From: Phoma sp. XZ068
Taxonomy: Eukaryota > Ascomycota > Dothideomycetes > Pleosporales > Didymellaceae
Assembly (NCBI GenBank): GCA_004835665.1
Contig: RBKR01000011.1
Coordinates: forward strand, 1,364,001 to 1,428,000
Length of the DNA: 64,000 nt
Direction: 5' to 3'
The notes below the pieces were generated by a model, which worked only from the letters and a program-made list of their open reading frames with translations, had not been told where the DNA came from and did no database searches. The translations under genes were made by a program, and so were the position numbers. Below are positions 22,328 through 34,575 of this stretch, piece by piece (position 1 is the stretch's first letter; each line of letters starts with the position of its first letter).

Positions 22328-23181
22328 AGTTTGTAAATTTACTGTTTCCAAAGATACATAAGAATAGTATAGAGGCTAGAGATGAGGAAGGTGGCAAGTT
22401 ATACCTACCCTTTTCAGGCTTCACCTCGGCCCGATCACGAAGTCCAATACAGTTATGACTACAATCGATACCACGCATCAGAATTTGGCTTGGTAATCAG
22501 TCTATCATAGTGATACGGGCGTATTTCGTGCCCTGCAGCTCACGGCTGAGCATCTGCAGAGGTTGCCGCGGCTCGGCAAACATTGTTATGTCTCATTCAG
22601 ATCACTACCGGTAAATCAAACCCCGTGGTCCCAAACCTCGGCACTACAGCAGAATCTCCCCATTCTTTGATTGGCTAGAAATAACAGCTAAAGACTTTAA
22701 TCCTCGGTAATGGGCTGTGTGACGTGACGAGCCGGTATATCAAAGGCCACCGAGAACCCTCTAATTGAGTGTAGATAAAGAACACGTCAAACATACCGAA
22801 CCAGATAGGATGTTTTGGAACATACATACACTGCTATATTTCCGCAAAAAAAACCCATGGAAGTCGCGTTATCTCGTATTCTTGGATGATCGGCATTGTT
22901 CTAGGGTATCCAGGAAAGCGGGGTTGGTGCTGAGCAATCAGCACGTTATGGTCTCGTCCCAAGGGACACGCCGGCACTATTGGATGTTCCTCGGCAATCA
23001 TTACTGTGACTTGTAGATAAATTAGTGATCTTGCTCGAGTGACATCTAAACTCTCCGCATCTCATTATACCCACCACCCCTTCTTATCACCTACGGTGCT
23101 CACGGCTCGGCGACTAGGATTTTCTGCAGTGCATCGAAAGCAGCCGAGCCATTTTTGCAGCACGGTTCATTCCCCCCAACC
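22328..23181. other. Divergent spacer between GST-like gene and SDR
   Basis: About 850 bp without a gene; promoters for both flanking genes should be here. Confidence 0.45.
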
Positions 23182-23970
23182 ATGTCTCGAAACCCTACAA
23201 ACAGGCCTACTATAGCCGTCGTGGGCGCTGGCCCAGGAATCGGGGAAGCAGTGGCCCGCAAGTTCGCAGCTGAAGGGTTTGTGGTCGCTTTGCTTGCCCG
23301 CACAGCAGACAAGCTTGAGGTCATGGCCCGGTGTATCAATGCGGACATAGGCGACGGTTTAGCACACTACTACGTTACTGACCTGCGCATTGAGGGTTCA
23401 GTCAGTTCTAGTTTTGACAAGGTTCGCTCAGACCTAGGCCCGATACAAGTGCTCGTCTACAACGCCGGTGCTCGACGAGTCAACGGCCGCGCGATCCTCG
23501 ATACCAGCACAGAAGAATTCGAGAATTTTACAAAGATCAATCTTTTTGGTGCGTTCTGGGCAACCAAGTGTGTGCTTCCAGACATGTTGGCAGTTGGGAG
23601 AGGCACCATCCTCTTCACGAGTGCTACCGGTGCTCTGCGCGGAATGCCAGGACTGGCCAGCTTTTCACCTGGCAAATTTGGGTTACGGTCATTGTGTCAA
23701 GTCATCACGCGGGAGTACCAAAGTCAAGGTATTCATGCTGTGAATGTTATCGTTGATGGACCAGTAGACGGAAAGCTGATCGGCGGCGTCATGAGAAGAC
23801 ATTGGGCACGGCAAGGGGCAGAAGAGAAGCTCGAGGATATTGAGTCGTACTTGGTACAGCCTGCTGATCTGGCTAATACATACTGGTTTCTACATAAGCA
23901 GCCGAGGAGTACTTGGACGCAAGAGCTGGACGTTCGAGCAATGAAGGAGCCGCTTTTCACGAAGTTGTGA
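23182..23970 (+). CDS. Short-chain dehydrogenase-like protein lacking the catalytic Tyr
   Basis: Intronless, 262 aa from ATG 23182 (an upstream in-frame ATG at 23155 adds only MQHGSFPPT). The NAD(P) motif is VVGAGPGIGEAVARKFA (G15-G21), the structural NAG motif is VLVYNAGARRVNG, and the active-site Ser is S147 in LFTSATGALRG. The position of the catalytic Tyr in Y-x3-K is Phe (SFSPGK: F161, K165). The rest of the fold is intact. The protein may bind cofactor without classical oxidoreductase activity, or belong to an SDR subgroup that lacks the Tyr. Confidence 0.82.
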   Translation: MSRNPTNRPTIAVVGAGPGIGEAVARKFAAEGFVVALLARTADKLEVMARCINADIGDGLAHYYVTDLRIEGSVSSSFDKVRSDLGPIQVLVYNAGARRVNGRAILDTSTEEFENFTKINLFGAFWATKCVLPDMLAVGRGTILFTSATGALRGMPGLASFSPGKFGLRSLCQVITREYQSQGIHAVNVIVDGPVDGKLIGGVMRRHWARQGAEEKLEDIESYLVQPADLANTYWFLHKQPRSTWTQELDVRAMKEPLFTKL

Positions 23971-24402
23971 GAAAACCTTAGTAATCATCTGTGCACAACA
24001 AAGAGCCGTAGAATCTTCATCATTATCTAGTCTCAGCTTTATAAACATGATACTGCACCAGTTTTGGAATGCCTGGGGGTGACAGCTCATCTATTGTAGC
24101 CTTTCGTCCCGGATGCAATGTATCTTACAGTCTTTGTGATCATCACACCATGAAGATCTTCACCTAGACCACTGAAGCAGCACGCTGCCTTCGTATTTGC
24201 GCTAGCTGCGCTGCAATTATCAGAAATACGTATAGCCAAGAGGGGGCCGGCAAGAAAATTAGCCATTTAAACATTTGTCGTGAGCTGGAAGGACTCAATT
24301 TGCAACATCACGTCTGCAACAAAAACCTGCGAAGGTTAGCTTTCTTGCCGAGCGGAACTCAAAGGCAGCATGAAAACAATGGAAAATTTGATGAAAATGA
24401 AC
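23971..24402. other. Intergenic between convergent SDR and regulator genes
   Basis: No gene seen; likely 3' UTRs of both genes. Confidence 0.4.
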
Positions 24403-26849
24403 TTACTCAGTCTCGTCAAGGAATTCAAATGGTAACATAGGGGTAAATGAACTCCATATTGCCGATAGCGGATCCCACTCTTCTTCATGATCATGTACGT
24501 CTTCTGATGGCCGTGTCAGAGGTTCTGTATCCCGGCGACCTGGAGAAGTTTGCATATCATTTCCTTGACTAGATGTGGCTGCGGATATGGCAGAGGCCCT
24601 CCGGTCGAGTATTTGTCGCCGCGCTTTGGTGAAGATTCTATAGAGGATTTCGGCACCAAAAAAAGTCTTTTTTAGCTCTTCAACTACAATCATACCCAAC
24701 TCAAGATGTTGGGATCCCATACGCTGTACTAAGCTCCTTGGGGATCTATAGTCGAGGAGATGGATTTGCAAAGCTGGGACCAGTGCGATGCAGCTGCAAG
24801 GGTTAGCTCGGGTGTCAGTGTATAGACTGGGCAACACATACACCATTGATTGACAGAGATGGATCATGTCAGCGCTGATCATGTTGCTAAGAATTCGTGT
24901 CGTGTTTGCAGCTGCAGTCCTTGTCTTGTGTTCCACTATGGATCTCCATTCCATCGAGAAAGTGTCCGAGGGGCTTGGGAAGAGGAATGGACGATACAGT
25001 ATGAGAGAAACAGATCTGGTAGCCATCGTATTAGCCATCTGGAAGGTAAGTGGTCAGAGCAAGACAACTTACTCAACATAGAGTTCATAATGGTGGGCAT
25101 AGATCGATACTATGTAGTTGTCGCCCGATACACTTGCTCCGCTATGTCGGACATCATAGGCTCGAATTTGGGTCTCCGTGCGCTCTACCTCATCTTTACT
25201 AGGTAGTATTCGGTCTGCTCGGTGTTGCTGCATCAGGATGTCCGACAAGGTGACTGTGAGGTTCAAGAGTCGTGTCCACAGTCCATTTAGTTCTCGGATG
25301 TTGTTAGAGATGTATTTTCTTCGCAAAGTGCTGCTTAAACCCGCAAGCTCCTCCTCGGATTCATTTTCATCTGGCATTGGAGTGTTGCAGTCAGCTAAAT
25401 GGATACGCATAGGTCTGCCCATTCCTGATGAGAACCAGACCTCACGATAGAAGCAGCTCCACCAAAGCTGGCGCCAGAGCCTCCTATAATGTACTGATAT
25501 GGTCTGTGTATGGCATGAGTTGTCTGGATCCCGATGTAGCCCAATTGTTTGGCAGAGGCCTATAGCAACGCCATTCCAGTGCCAAGGCCCTGTTCTGTCT
25601 TCAGTATCAGCGTACCAAAAGCCCATCAACAGAACCGCTTGGATCAGGGTTATCTTGCGCCTTTCGTAGTCTGCATCGTAGAGTGCCTGTAGTTGGTAGA
25701 AAGGGTTAGTGAATCAACATAAGACCATCCCTATTGCACATTACAGGGGCCAGACCTTTGCCTTTGTGTATACTGAACGCTTCATCTCTTTCCGAGATGA
25801 GAAATTAGCCGCTCTGAGCGTGACATCATCAGCGAACTAGATGGCGTTAAGTTACTATTTGGCCATGCCGATAGAAGTTGCGCATACATTAGCTGCTGCC
25901 AAGAACATGCTCCATAACAAATGGATGCTCAATTCGTTGCGGCGTGGACTCTCGAAGGTTTCAATGAAACGCTTGGCTTCTACAACCGGAAAGAAAGGAT
26001 GTACGTAATGGAAGTAGGCTTTGATCAACATTTCGCAGACGTGAGAACTAGGAAGTTCAAACACTCCCACCAGCCGCAAATACTCATTTGTCGCCGTATT
26101 CACATGTGGGGGACAAGACTGCGGCACGAAGAAATGGCCGCTTCTGTCTGAGGACTCGGGTTCACATATGTTCGCTACTAGAGCAACACCGCGAGGATCA
26201 CCTAGGGGTTACACGTCAGTATTAAGATTGTACTCTCTTGCGGCACACTGCCTTAATGTTAGACGAGGAGGTTATTTACCGAAGATGGGTGAGTTCTCAT
26301 CTACATGTGAGGTATGGGATCTATCCCGCTCCTGGCCGTGGTGGCTAAAGTGTTCGGTCAATAGACGGTAGGGCGTCTCAGTGGTCCTGTCATCAGTGCC
26401 AATGCGAGCTACTAGATCACTACGGTTGGTGGAGGTATCATGGCTGTGTGATGAATTTTCGGAAGCCTCCGGTGCCGAGGAACTGAGGTCTGTGATCGAG
26501 AGCCTCGGGGACGCGCGAGGGTTATTGGCAGGTAACGATACTAAATTCGTACGCTGGTTGGGATTTACATGTTCGTCCAACCTGCGATCAGTAAGTAAGG
26601 GGCCGTGAGTGTTCCTCGAGAGTGAGGGTTCTTCAAGTCTTCTGTAACTCACCTCTTTCGCTTCGAGATTCGCACCTCACATGTAAGGTGGTCTAGCGAG
26701 CAATTCGTGCACGGCGTGCCCGTTTGCGAAAGGCTGCACCTGACTTTCCGCGCATGGCAAGATTGGCAAGCCTGGGCTGCGCGTCTCCTCGGCCCCAAGA
26801 TGGCGGGACTTGCATTATCAACCGAGGAATTCAGCATCTTTAGAGTCAC
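24403..26849 (-). CDS. Zn2Cys6 transcription factor with fungal-specific TF domain
   Basis: Several exons, intact as far as I can join them. The first encodes the zinc cluster ACQSCHARKVRCSL...CTNCSLDHLTC (CX2CX6CX8CX2CX6C) followed by SKRKR, then a Ser-rich linker with NPNQRTNLVSLPANN. The middle exons carry the fungal_trans (PF04082) region: AYFHYVHPFFPVVEAKRFI, LIQAVLLMGFWY, WHWNGVAIGLCQTIGLHRDP and RRLWRQLWWSCFYREVW. The last exon ends LPFEFLDETE. Splice joins at KR|LDEHV and FG|GDPRG keep frame. It points toward the neighbouring SDR, which it might control. Confidence 0.85.
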
Positions 26850-27274
26850 AGAGAAGCAAAGTCACAATACTCGCGGGTAGTTTCCCGGGGTTTAGTGGAC
26901 AAACTAAGGCTAGTGCCTCGGCCCTCGGCATTCGGGTCTGTTTGATGCACGTACTGCGTCCTCAACAACCCAGTTCGAATCTTCCCACCACAAGGCCATA
27001 ACTCTAAGTACTGTGGTACGGAACCATCACTGTCAAGCCACCAAGCTGCAGAGTATGTGGATTGACCACTTACCAGGCCGCCAACTGTGATAGCTGCTTG
27101 GCACTTCGTCCGAGGCTGCATCATTGATTCAGAAAAGACAAAGTTTCTACCCAAAACGCTTCGATAACCGAAAAGAACAGTACTTGTGTGTTCATCATGT
27201 CTCCCCCCTGGAAATCATGACGGTGCGAGCAGGCGCTCCAGCTGCAGGCCGGCGACTGATTTGGATAACCCTCT
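26850..27274. other. Spacer between ankyrin remnant and Zn2Cys6 gene
   Basis: No gene seen; contains the regulator's promoter region. Confidence 0.35.
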
Positions 27275-28863
27275 CTAGACAACCAGGCTGCGAAAGCTTT
27301 TCCCGGCATGATCTTGAACTTCGACATTGGCGCCCTTGGCAACCAGTAGGTCGCAGACATCTGCGACAGCAAAGAAGAGGTATTTGCTTTCTTTTGGCCC
27401 GAAATCAAACCCCCATTCTCCTAGGTCATTACCTCTTGCTTCTGGTATGTATCCCCTTACTGTGTCTGCCCCATGACTAATGAGCAGGCGGACATTCTGC
27501 AGGGCCGCCGTGATGAGATCTAGCTCGGTATTCCTGCCCCCCCCCCCCCCCCCCCCACGATGACTTTTCGTTCACAGCGGCCATGCACGCACAGTGCAGT
27601 GCAGACTGACCCTTGTCCGTTAGCAAAATGACATCCGCACCGTTGTCTAACAGAAATCTCGCATCTGCATTGTCCTTTGATGCCACTGCACGATGTAACG
27701 GAGTCGTACCATCATTTGCACGAGCATTGATCTCACAACCGTGAGAGACCAGAAGGCGACAAACCTCAACGCGGTTCTGTGGAGATATTTCAGAACCAAA
27801 CTCGTTATTCCCTGCAACTGATGTGAGTGGTGTCCATCCCAGTTTGTTCCTGCTTGTAACAATCGCACCGGCTCCTAAAAGTATCCTCAAGATACCTGAT
27901 TGATGGGCGTGATGTGCGGGCATGCTGCTATCGCTATCAAGAGAGATGCTTGCGCCTGAAGCCAGCAACGCTGACACAAGTGAGCCGTCATCAACATGGT
28001 CGCCGACAGCTGCCGCTAGAGGTGTAATACCTCTTTCATTCGTGACAGAGATATTGACTCCTTGCTCTACCATAAACACTCCAAATTCTCTCGCAATCTC
28101 TGGATGTCCTGTGGCACAAAGAGGTTTCAGCGCGTACCAGATTGAGTGCTCCGAGAAATTGCCACCCGCTTTAACAAGCACTTTGATAGCTAGAGCTTGC
28201 TGCTGACGCGATGAGTGTCGCGACAGAATTCGCAGCACAAGTTGTCCTGTAGCGCTGAGTTTATAGCATTCTGAAGTGCCTGTTGGTCTTCCACTTTCTC
28301 CGTGTTTGGAAAGCCCGGGACCTCATGCAAGAGGTATTGCAAAGTCTCTACGTGCCAACAAGTCGCTGCTGTTGACAGAGCTTGATATACGCCGTATGTA
28401 GTTGAGCCGGACAGGAAGTCTCGGTGGCAAGAAAGGGATCTCCCCAGCAGAAGGCGCATTGAAGCATACTGTTTCATTGCTGCAGCACACACAAGTGCCA
28501 ATAATGGCACCTGTAGGTTGAAGTCCGAGAGAGCTTCCAGCGCCTTCAGTTGTCCAAGCACTGCGGCCATTGTGACAGCATCGTTGCAGTCTAATATTCC
28601 TCCATTGCCACCAAATGCCCCTCCTTTAACGTTGGATCAGCCCCCTCTTCCAGGAGGAACCGTACAGCCTCGGGTTTGTCGGCGCTGATTGCGCAGTCCA
28701 GTGGTGTGTAACTTTCCTCGTCTGACAGATCCAGCAGTTCAGGCGCTCGGATGAGGTACATCTGCAGTAACGTTACGTTACCTTCGCGTGCCGCAAGGTG
28801 TATCGCAAACTCATTTCCGCCGTCCCCACCGCTAGCACTAGCTTTGATGCCGGTATCTTCCAT
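27275..28863 (-). pseudogene. Ankyrin-repeat protein gene with three frame breaks
   Basis: Ankyrin repeats are readable in four consecutive frame segments on the minus strand: from ATG 28863 (EFAIHLAAREGNVTLLQMYL, then YTPLDCAISADKPEAVRFLL), from about 28620 (AAVLGQLKALEALSDF), from about 28238 (DGTTPLHRAVASKDNADARF, then KGQSALHCAC) and after 27537 (ALQNVRLLISHGADTVRGY, ending FRSLVV at 27275). The first two breaks are single-nucleotide shifts without splice signals; the third is at a 20-nt G run on the coding strand. Either the gene is a decayed NLR/ankyrin accessory gene or the assembly has indels at homopolymers. An upstream start at 29028 would add about 55 residues without ankyrin character. 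Confidence 0.65.
27537..27556 (+). repeat. Homopolymer C20 inside an ankyrin frame
   Basis: Twenty consecutive C (G on the coding strand) that would encode poly-Gly. With 20 the frame closes 19 codons later; with 19 (or 22) it continues into further ankyrin repeats. Confidence 0.9.
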
Positions 28864-30346
28864 TATGGCGCTGAAATTGAAATGTATTTCATGTAATGTT
28901 CTGAACGGTTCTCCACTTGACGTCTGGGTACCTAGGCATGTATGCGCGGCCCATGCGTTAAGAAGCGAAAAAGTGGGTTGGCAGGATTTGATAGCGGCTG
29001 TCGGACTTGGTGTATTGGAGGAGATCACAATATCAGTAGTATTACAGGCGCAGATTGGAGAGACACAATACGCAAGACAGGCCTACAGATGACCTCTGGA
29101 GCATCATACCCATCTGCGGCTACGACCGAGGGGATTACCTCGATGAAGGTGTCCCAGTGGGTACCTTAAATGCCGACAACGACAAACGCAAGTATTTTCG
29201 AGATGGAAGAAGTGGAATTGCTTGCACCTTGCCATATTTCTTGACGCCAACAAGACGCCGGAAGGCGGATTGACCATGGCGTGGATATACCCATCACCGC
29301 TCCCGCCTGTGCCATCGACGCCTCCGTTAGTCCCTTTGATGGTGGGTGTAGTGGTAAAGGCACCCGTTGCCTGTTACCATACAGATGAGAGCATCGGTAC
29401 AATCTTTGTCGTCAATAGCGCGCAAAGGCTGACATACATAACGTGCAGCTTGGATCCTTTTCACTCAGTAATTGTTGTGATTCTATTCCTTCACTTGACG
29501 TTGTGGTTGTTCATCTGGGTGAGCACTGCCTCTGCATTTGTGTACTACATATCATAGTAGCCAAGCATATATTTCAATAGTTTTACAGGGTCAGAGAGTA
29601 TTCAGCCTGACAGCGCTGTTGAAAACCCATTTGCAGTGCCTGAACTCTTGTCGCTACGTTTAGTTCCACATGTTATGCAACTGAGCCTGTCGGTCAATCG
29701 CCAAGTGACTCATCTTCACCGGTCAAAAAGACAAACTTGTCGGCTAAACCATCTCACGACTTTTGATCGTTGACGTCTCTTACATTGTGAAACACCGATA
29801 AAATCCTCGCTCAAGGTTGTTGCAGAAGAGAATTTTCATCATATGTAAAGACAATATATATGGACTATCTATATCGACGTGTCTCCACTGAAGACTTCTT
29901 TATTGTATAGTTACTGACAGAAGTTCCTAGTGCAAACTCTGGGGACCAACCACAGAGGTTTGAGCCCTCGTTGTAGGCATAGCTAGTGTTCATGAGGCGA
30001 ATAGTTGGTCAAACCCGTGCGACACCATCCACGATTTTGAGTGAATGAGGCTCCTTGTATACCGGCGGCTACTCAAGGAACATATGTGGGAGTTGCCATA
30101 GTAGAAGTTTCAGATGAATTCGATGGCATCGCTACCTATTGAGAAGAAGTTGTGTCTAGGCTTGGCCGGGTCGTAGTAGTTGAGACGCTCAGGCGTGGCT
30201 GTTTGTACCCCAGAGTGCTTCGAGCTGGTTTCCTGGGATTGCTTTCCTGTATTTCATTTTACTTCGTTGATAAGCAGGTCGATATTGATTTACCATTTAG
30301 ATGGCTGGTGTTATTAAACGATTGGCTTTATCTAGTTTGGCTTTAT
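28864..30346. other. Intergenic, no gene supported
   Basis: About 1.5 kb. A plus-strand frame at 29222-29557 ends in a hydrophobic segment but has no homology that I recognise and no sensible start context. Nothing else seen. Confidence 0.4.
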
Positions 30347-31486
30347 CTAGTTGAAAGGAGGAATCTGCTTCAACTCAACGAACTTATCAAACGCGTTAAT
30401 TAAAGACTGGTATGAGTCGACATGTCCCATCCACCCAAAATCTCTTGCTTTATTAACGCTGAGAGTCGCCGACCATGTACGTTGGAATACCCAATCCTGG
30501 AACGCCCAAGTCCCTGACTCCCAGGTCGACTTTGCCTCTGGATAGTTGTGTTTTTCGCAAATACGGTTCCAAATGTCTTGTTTATCTGTAGACCACGTCG
30601 CTAAGCTAAGGTCGAGTTGTGTCTCCCCTTCCGAAGGGCGAGGCTTCTCAAAGATTTGTTTAGATGTTGCCTTGGCCCCTATGTAGGCTGCGATACGTGG
30701 CCACATGTATCGCCAGGAGAAGTAATCGCCATTAGTAACGTTGAAGGCTTGATTTCCGGCTTTTGGAGTGGTTGAAGCCCAGATGGTCAAGTCGGCTATG
30801 AGCCTTGAGTCGGACAGGTCGTCATACCCTTCCCAGTACAGCTGATTCGTTGGCATACGTGCCTCGACGCCTAATTCTTTACAAACTAGAAAGTATAAAG
30901 CATATGTTAAAGCTGAGTTCATACCGTTGGGCTTGGAAGTATGACCAATGATAGCTTCAGGTCGGATTACGTTCCAGGTCCACTTCTGCCCGCTTTGACG
31001 TGCAATTAGGTAATCTTCTTGTGGATAGTAGAAGTTACCAATGGGACTTTCTCCCCTAGGTTCCTCCTCCCGCGCCGGTGATGGAACTGGGCCAAGGTGA
31101 ACGTTGTAGTGTTTGCCGCCCGTCTGAAGCGTGCAATTCTCGATGTCAGGAGCCACGGCAAGTAGCGCGTCCAGAAAATTAGAGAAAAGTTTCTCGTTCG
31201 CAATGTTCAACTCCTGGAAGTCGCTCTTGTGCACATATGAGGAGAAGTATGCATGGGTGACTCCCTGGCATAGGAGGCTCATTTTCTCGGCCAGGGTTTT
31301 GGGATCCTCGCTGAGGTCGAGTGCAATAAAGGTGATGCGGTCGTCGTGGACGGTTGTTTTGAATGGAGATCGTGACGTAACGATAATTTTGCTCCACTCA
31401 GCTGGTGTTGTGTTCGCCACAAGATGCTCAATGATTGCAGAGCCTGTGATGCCGTTGCCGCCAGTAATTAGAGCGATTTTGGCCAT
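30347..31486 (-). CDS. PRISE-type NAD(P)-dependent reductase (progesterone-5-beta-reductase/iridoid-synthase-like)
   Basis: Intronless, 379 aa from ATG 31486, near the usual 390 aa. The N-terminus MAKIALITGGNGITGSAI has the Rossmann GxxGxxG motif; IIVTSRSPF is the cofactor-specificity loop; LQTGGKHYNVHLG matches the PRISE 'TG-KHY' motif, and NFYYPQEDYL gives the catalytic Tyr region. NVIRPEAIIGHTSKPNGMNS and QAFNVTNGDYFSWRYMWPRI are further family blocks. The members reduce activated C=C bonds of enones. The open frame extends upstream to 31570, but the extension is hydrophobic and precedes the Rossmann start unnaturally. Confidence 0.86.
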   Translation of the reverse strand: MAKIALITGGNGITGSAIIEHLVANTTPAEWSKIIVTSRSPFKTTVHDDRITFIALDLSEDPKTLAEKMSLLCQGVTHAYFSSYVHKSDFQELNIANEKLFSNFLDALLAVAPDIENCTLQTGGKHYNVHLGPVPSPAREEEPRGESPIGNFYYPQEDYLIARQSGQKWTWNVIRPEAIIGHTSKPNGMNSALTYALYFLVCKELGVEARMPTNQLYWEGYDDLSDSRLIADLTIWASTTPKAGNQAFNVTNGDYFSWRYMWPRIAAYIGAKATSKQIFEKPRPSEGETQLDLSLATWSTDKQDIWNRICEKHNYPEAKSTWESGTWAFQDWVFQRTWSATLSVNKARDFGWMGHVDSYQSLINAFDKFVELKQIPPFN

Positions 31487-32775
31487 GCTGTAAAGATTCC
31501 AGGCGAGGGGAGTTACGCTGAGTGCCAACAATGCGCAGAGATTTGAAGGTACAGCACAACAAAATTGCAAAGGATATGTTCAACGGTTGCTAGGTTCATA
31601 TATATATCTCGACGTGGAAATAAAATTCACCATATGTACTACGCTAAGATTATAATCCGGGGTCCCCGCAATTCCTACTGAACCAAGTGGCGTGACGAGT
31701 ATTGAATCTACCTTGAATCGGCTGACAAGACAATGGTCTGGGTCTCTACTCGGAACTTCGGGTTCGACACTGCGTCTCGATCAAGTGGCATGGATATAGT
31801 GGCATCGCGTATCGGCAGTGGAACCAATCAGCATCGAATGTCAGGACACCCACACACTGCAGTATAACACGGATAACGTTGACGATTAGTGACGTCTGTT
31901 TTGATCTAATAGTGAGTAGAGCTTGTACAACTCTCGGTACCGGTGCAGTTCGGTTCGGTTGTATGTGTGTGACGCATCGTCGAGGAGACCTCGCAGAAGT
32001 GAAGCGTACTTCGGGCTTATGCTACTCCGCCTGGGTCTTTGAGCCATAAAGACAGTGAGTGCGCAGGTAACATAAGAGTAAATCTTAATCGTGGTTAAAG
32101 TCTCTGGCTTTCGTTGCAGCGCTATCATAGGGCCTTGAACGGGTGCATAGACAGTCATTTTAGTTTCAATTGACCTATTAGAGTAAGTCAATACCTAAGC
32201 AACGTATCTAGGTCCCTCCGAAGAAAATTGGAAAGAGTATACTACTTTACAGGAGGATTTACATATCTACTACATCAAATTTATGTCATGTATAAGTTAA
32301 CTCAATTGATCCGTTCAGACTAAGTGTTTGTCTCCTTCCGATGTTGCAGTTCGCGCAAAGCTAGTACTGCACCATACAGAGTCTTCCGCATCTACGTCTC
32401 CTTGCAGCTGGCACGCATTATCTGTTATAGCGAATTCGACGTAGTAAGGAGACTCAGTGCATTTCAAACTCATAAGATCTCTTTGATTGCAATAGTCCTG
32501 TTGTATTTCTGAATCAGCGCCTTTGCAGTAGCCATTGTTGCGAGATAAGTGTCTATTGTGAAATGACCAAGAGCTAGTTTGAATCAACATCTTTACCCAG
32601 TTCTTCTTTTCCATGCTGCATCCGAAGCCTCCCTCTTTTATCGCTGAACATTCGTGGCACTTGTAAACTCGAATTATCTACGCAAGATTCGGGTCAGTCG
32701 GGTTGTACTCTCCATTGAAAGAGCAAGACGAGTGTCGCTGCTGATGACCGACTCCTGACTATACACTTCCAACTC
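31487..32775. other. Intergenic, no gene seen
   Basis: About 1.3 kb. A TATATATAT run near 31600 lies about 115 nt upstream of the PRISE gene start and could serve as its TATA element. The rest shows short frames only. Confidence 0.45.
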
Positions 32776-34575
32776 TTATACTTTGCCAAGAATCTGCTCC
32801 AAAACTGACGTAAGTTTAGAAATGGGGTCTACCACCAGGTCACCGCAGCGCCAAGCTACAAAGTGGTCAGGTCGTACTAGGATTGCCCCTTTCTCTCCAA
32901 CGCCTCTTAGTCGATACCAATCCCGGTAAATATCCATAAAATCACATCCAAAGCCAATCTTGTAAGCACGAACCAGCATTCCACTCGATTCGGATACCTC
33001 CTTCGCGGCAGTGAGCCAAGCGTCACCACCAACTCCAGTCAACAGCGTGAAATAGCCTTGACCACAGAGGTCAAGGCTCGATATCTTGGGAGACTGTCCG
33101 TTGGCAGCGAGCCAAACATGTGGTAGGTGATATCCAGGAAACGTGCTTAACTTCACCTCTCTCAGCGCGTTGAGACTGCTGAAGTCGGGGGCCTCGTCAC
33201 CGCGCTCGCTAACCACCGCTGGTGAATCCACGTAGACTTGATTCATCTGGATTCCCAACGCCTGCACTTCATCTTCGGTTGCTTCTAGTGCTTCTCGAAA
33301 TCGATCCCGCATCTTTGCGCCTTCTTCGGAGTCAGATTTCAGCAGATCCATCGCCTTCTTGCGGGAGCTTGGCTCGAGCCCTATAATTGCCCAGAGAGTT
33401 CGATGAGCCTCCATCCCTTCGTTTGCGCGGCGGACGATGCCATCACCGACGGGTTTGCGCTCAATGGTGAGAGTGTCCAGAAGAGTCGGCGACGCCCATC
33501 CTTTGATGACGTAAGCTAGTTTCCAAGAGAGATTGAAGGCATCTGAGATGCAACTATTACTGCCGAGTCCGTTGATTGGGGGATGTCGATGTGTTGCGTC
33601 TCCAATGCATAAGACTCGCCCATTTTGCCAACTTTCAGCAATCTGGTCATTGATTGTCCAGGAGAATGAAGACAGAATTTGAATATCAACTGAATCATCG
33701 CCGATCATCTGATAAAGTCGTTTTAGAATGGCTTCCTCATTTGGTTGGGTGGCCTTTGTATCTTTTGTAGCAGGGTGCATGGACACTACCCATTCCGTCC
33801 AAGGTCTCACCATGCGGAAATTTCCCACAGCTGACCAGTCTGGAGCGTCCGGATTAAGCACCCAATTCAGGCTTCCTGGGCGATGTTCAACGTACTTTGA
33901 AAGATCAGCCTTGATGTGAATATTGAATGCGGTATTGAGCTGGCAGCCAATCACTGGTATCTTCAGTGCGGCTAAAACAGCGCTCCGGGCTCCGTCTGCC
34001 CCTATTAGATACCTTGAGGTTACTTTCCACTCTTTGCCGGATAATCTATCTCGCATCGTCGTCACAATGGCATCGGCGACTTCTTCGAAGCACACGAACT
34101 CAGTATAGAATCGAAACTCTGCCCCCTTCTGCTTGGCCTCGTCGACCAACACCGGTTCTAGGAAACTTTGAGGAAGATCTGACATGACACAAGGGCTGGA
34201 TTGCTCATACGCTCCTTTTTGAGCTGGATTATTGCCCCACGCCCAAATTCGACCGTATTCCTCACCAACGAGCGTATTCAGCCATGATGTATGCTGCATG
34301 TCTGCAGATTATTCTGCGTAAGTTTCCACGCTGCAACTAGGAGGAATAGTGTATAACTTACCATGTGCTGCACTGGCCACAACACTCAGTCTCCTCTCGA
34401 GATCTGCATCTCTCAGGACCTCCATTGCTCGCTGATTGAATATGTGTGCCCGAGGGGTATTTGCAGTATTGACGTGTCTTGATATGGCGAGGGACTTAAC
34501 GCCTAATCGAGCTAGGAGCAAGGAAGTAGTAGCGCCTGAGGGCCCTGCTCCGACGATGACTACTGGATAATCCAT
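32776..34575 (-). CDS. Class A flavin monooxygenase, phenol/2,4-dichlorophenol hydroxylase-like
   Basis: Two exons (34362-34575, 32776-34301; intron 60 nt) give 579 aa. FAD motifs are complete: VVIVGAGPSGATTSLLLARL at the start, SRYLIGADGARSAVLAALK in the middle, and VLCIGDATHRHPPINGLGSN (GD motif), followed by ISDAFNLSWKLAYV. The C-terminal 180 residues form the thioredoxin-like domain found in phenol-hydroxylase-type enzymes (FTLLTGVGGDAWLTAA, ILVRPDHFVAWR). Such enzymes hydroxylate phenols next to an existing hydroxyl. With the extradiol dioxygenase at 43943 and the FAH-type hydrolase at 40846 it could supply the ring hydroxyl needed for cleavage. Confidence 0.88.

Noticed and set aside
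29222..29557. Plus-strand frame ending in a hydrophobic helix
   Set aside because: Single hydrophobic stretch, Pro-rich start, no recognisable family and no promoter signal.
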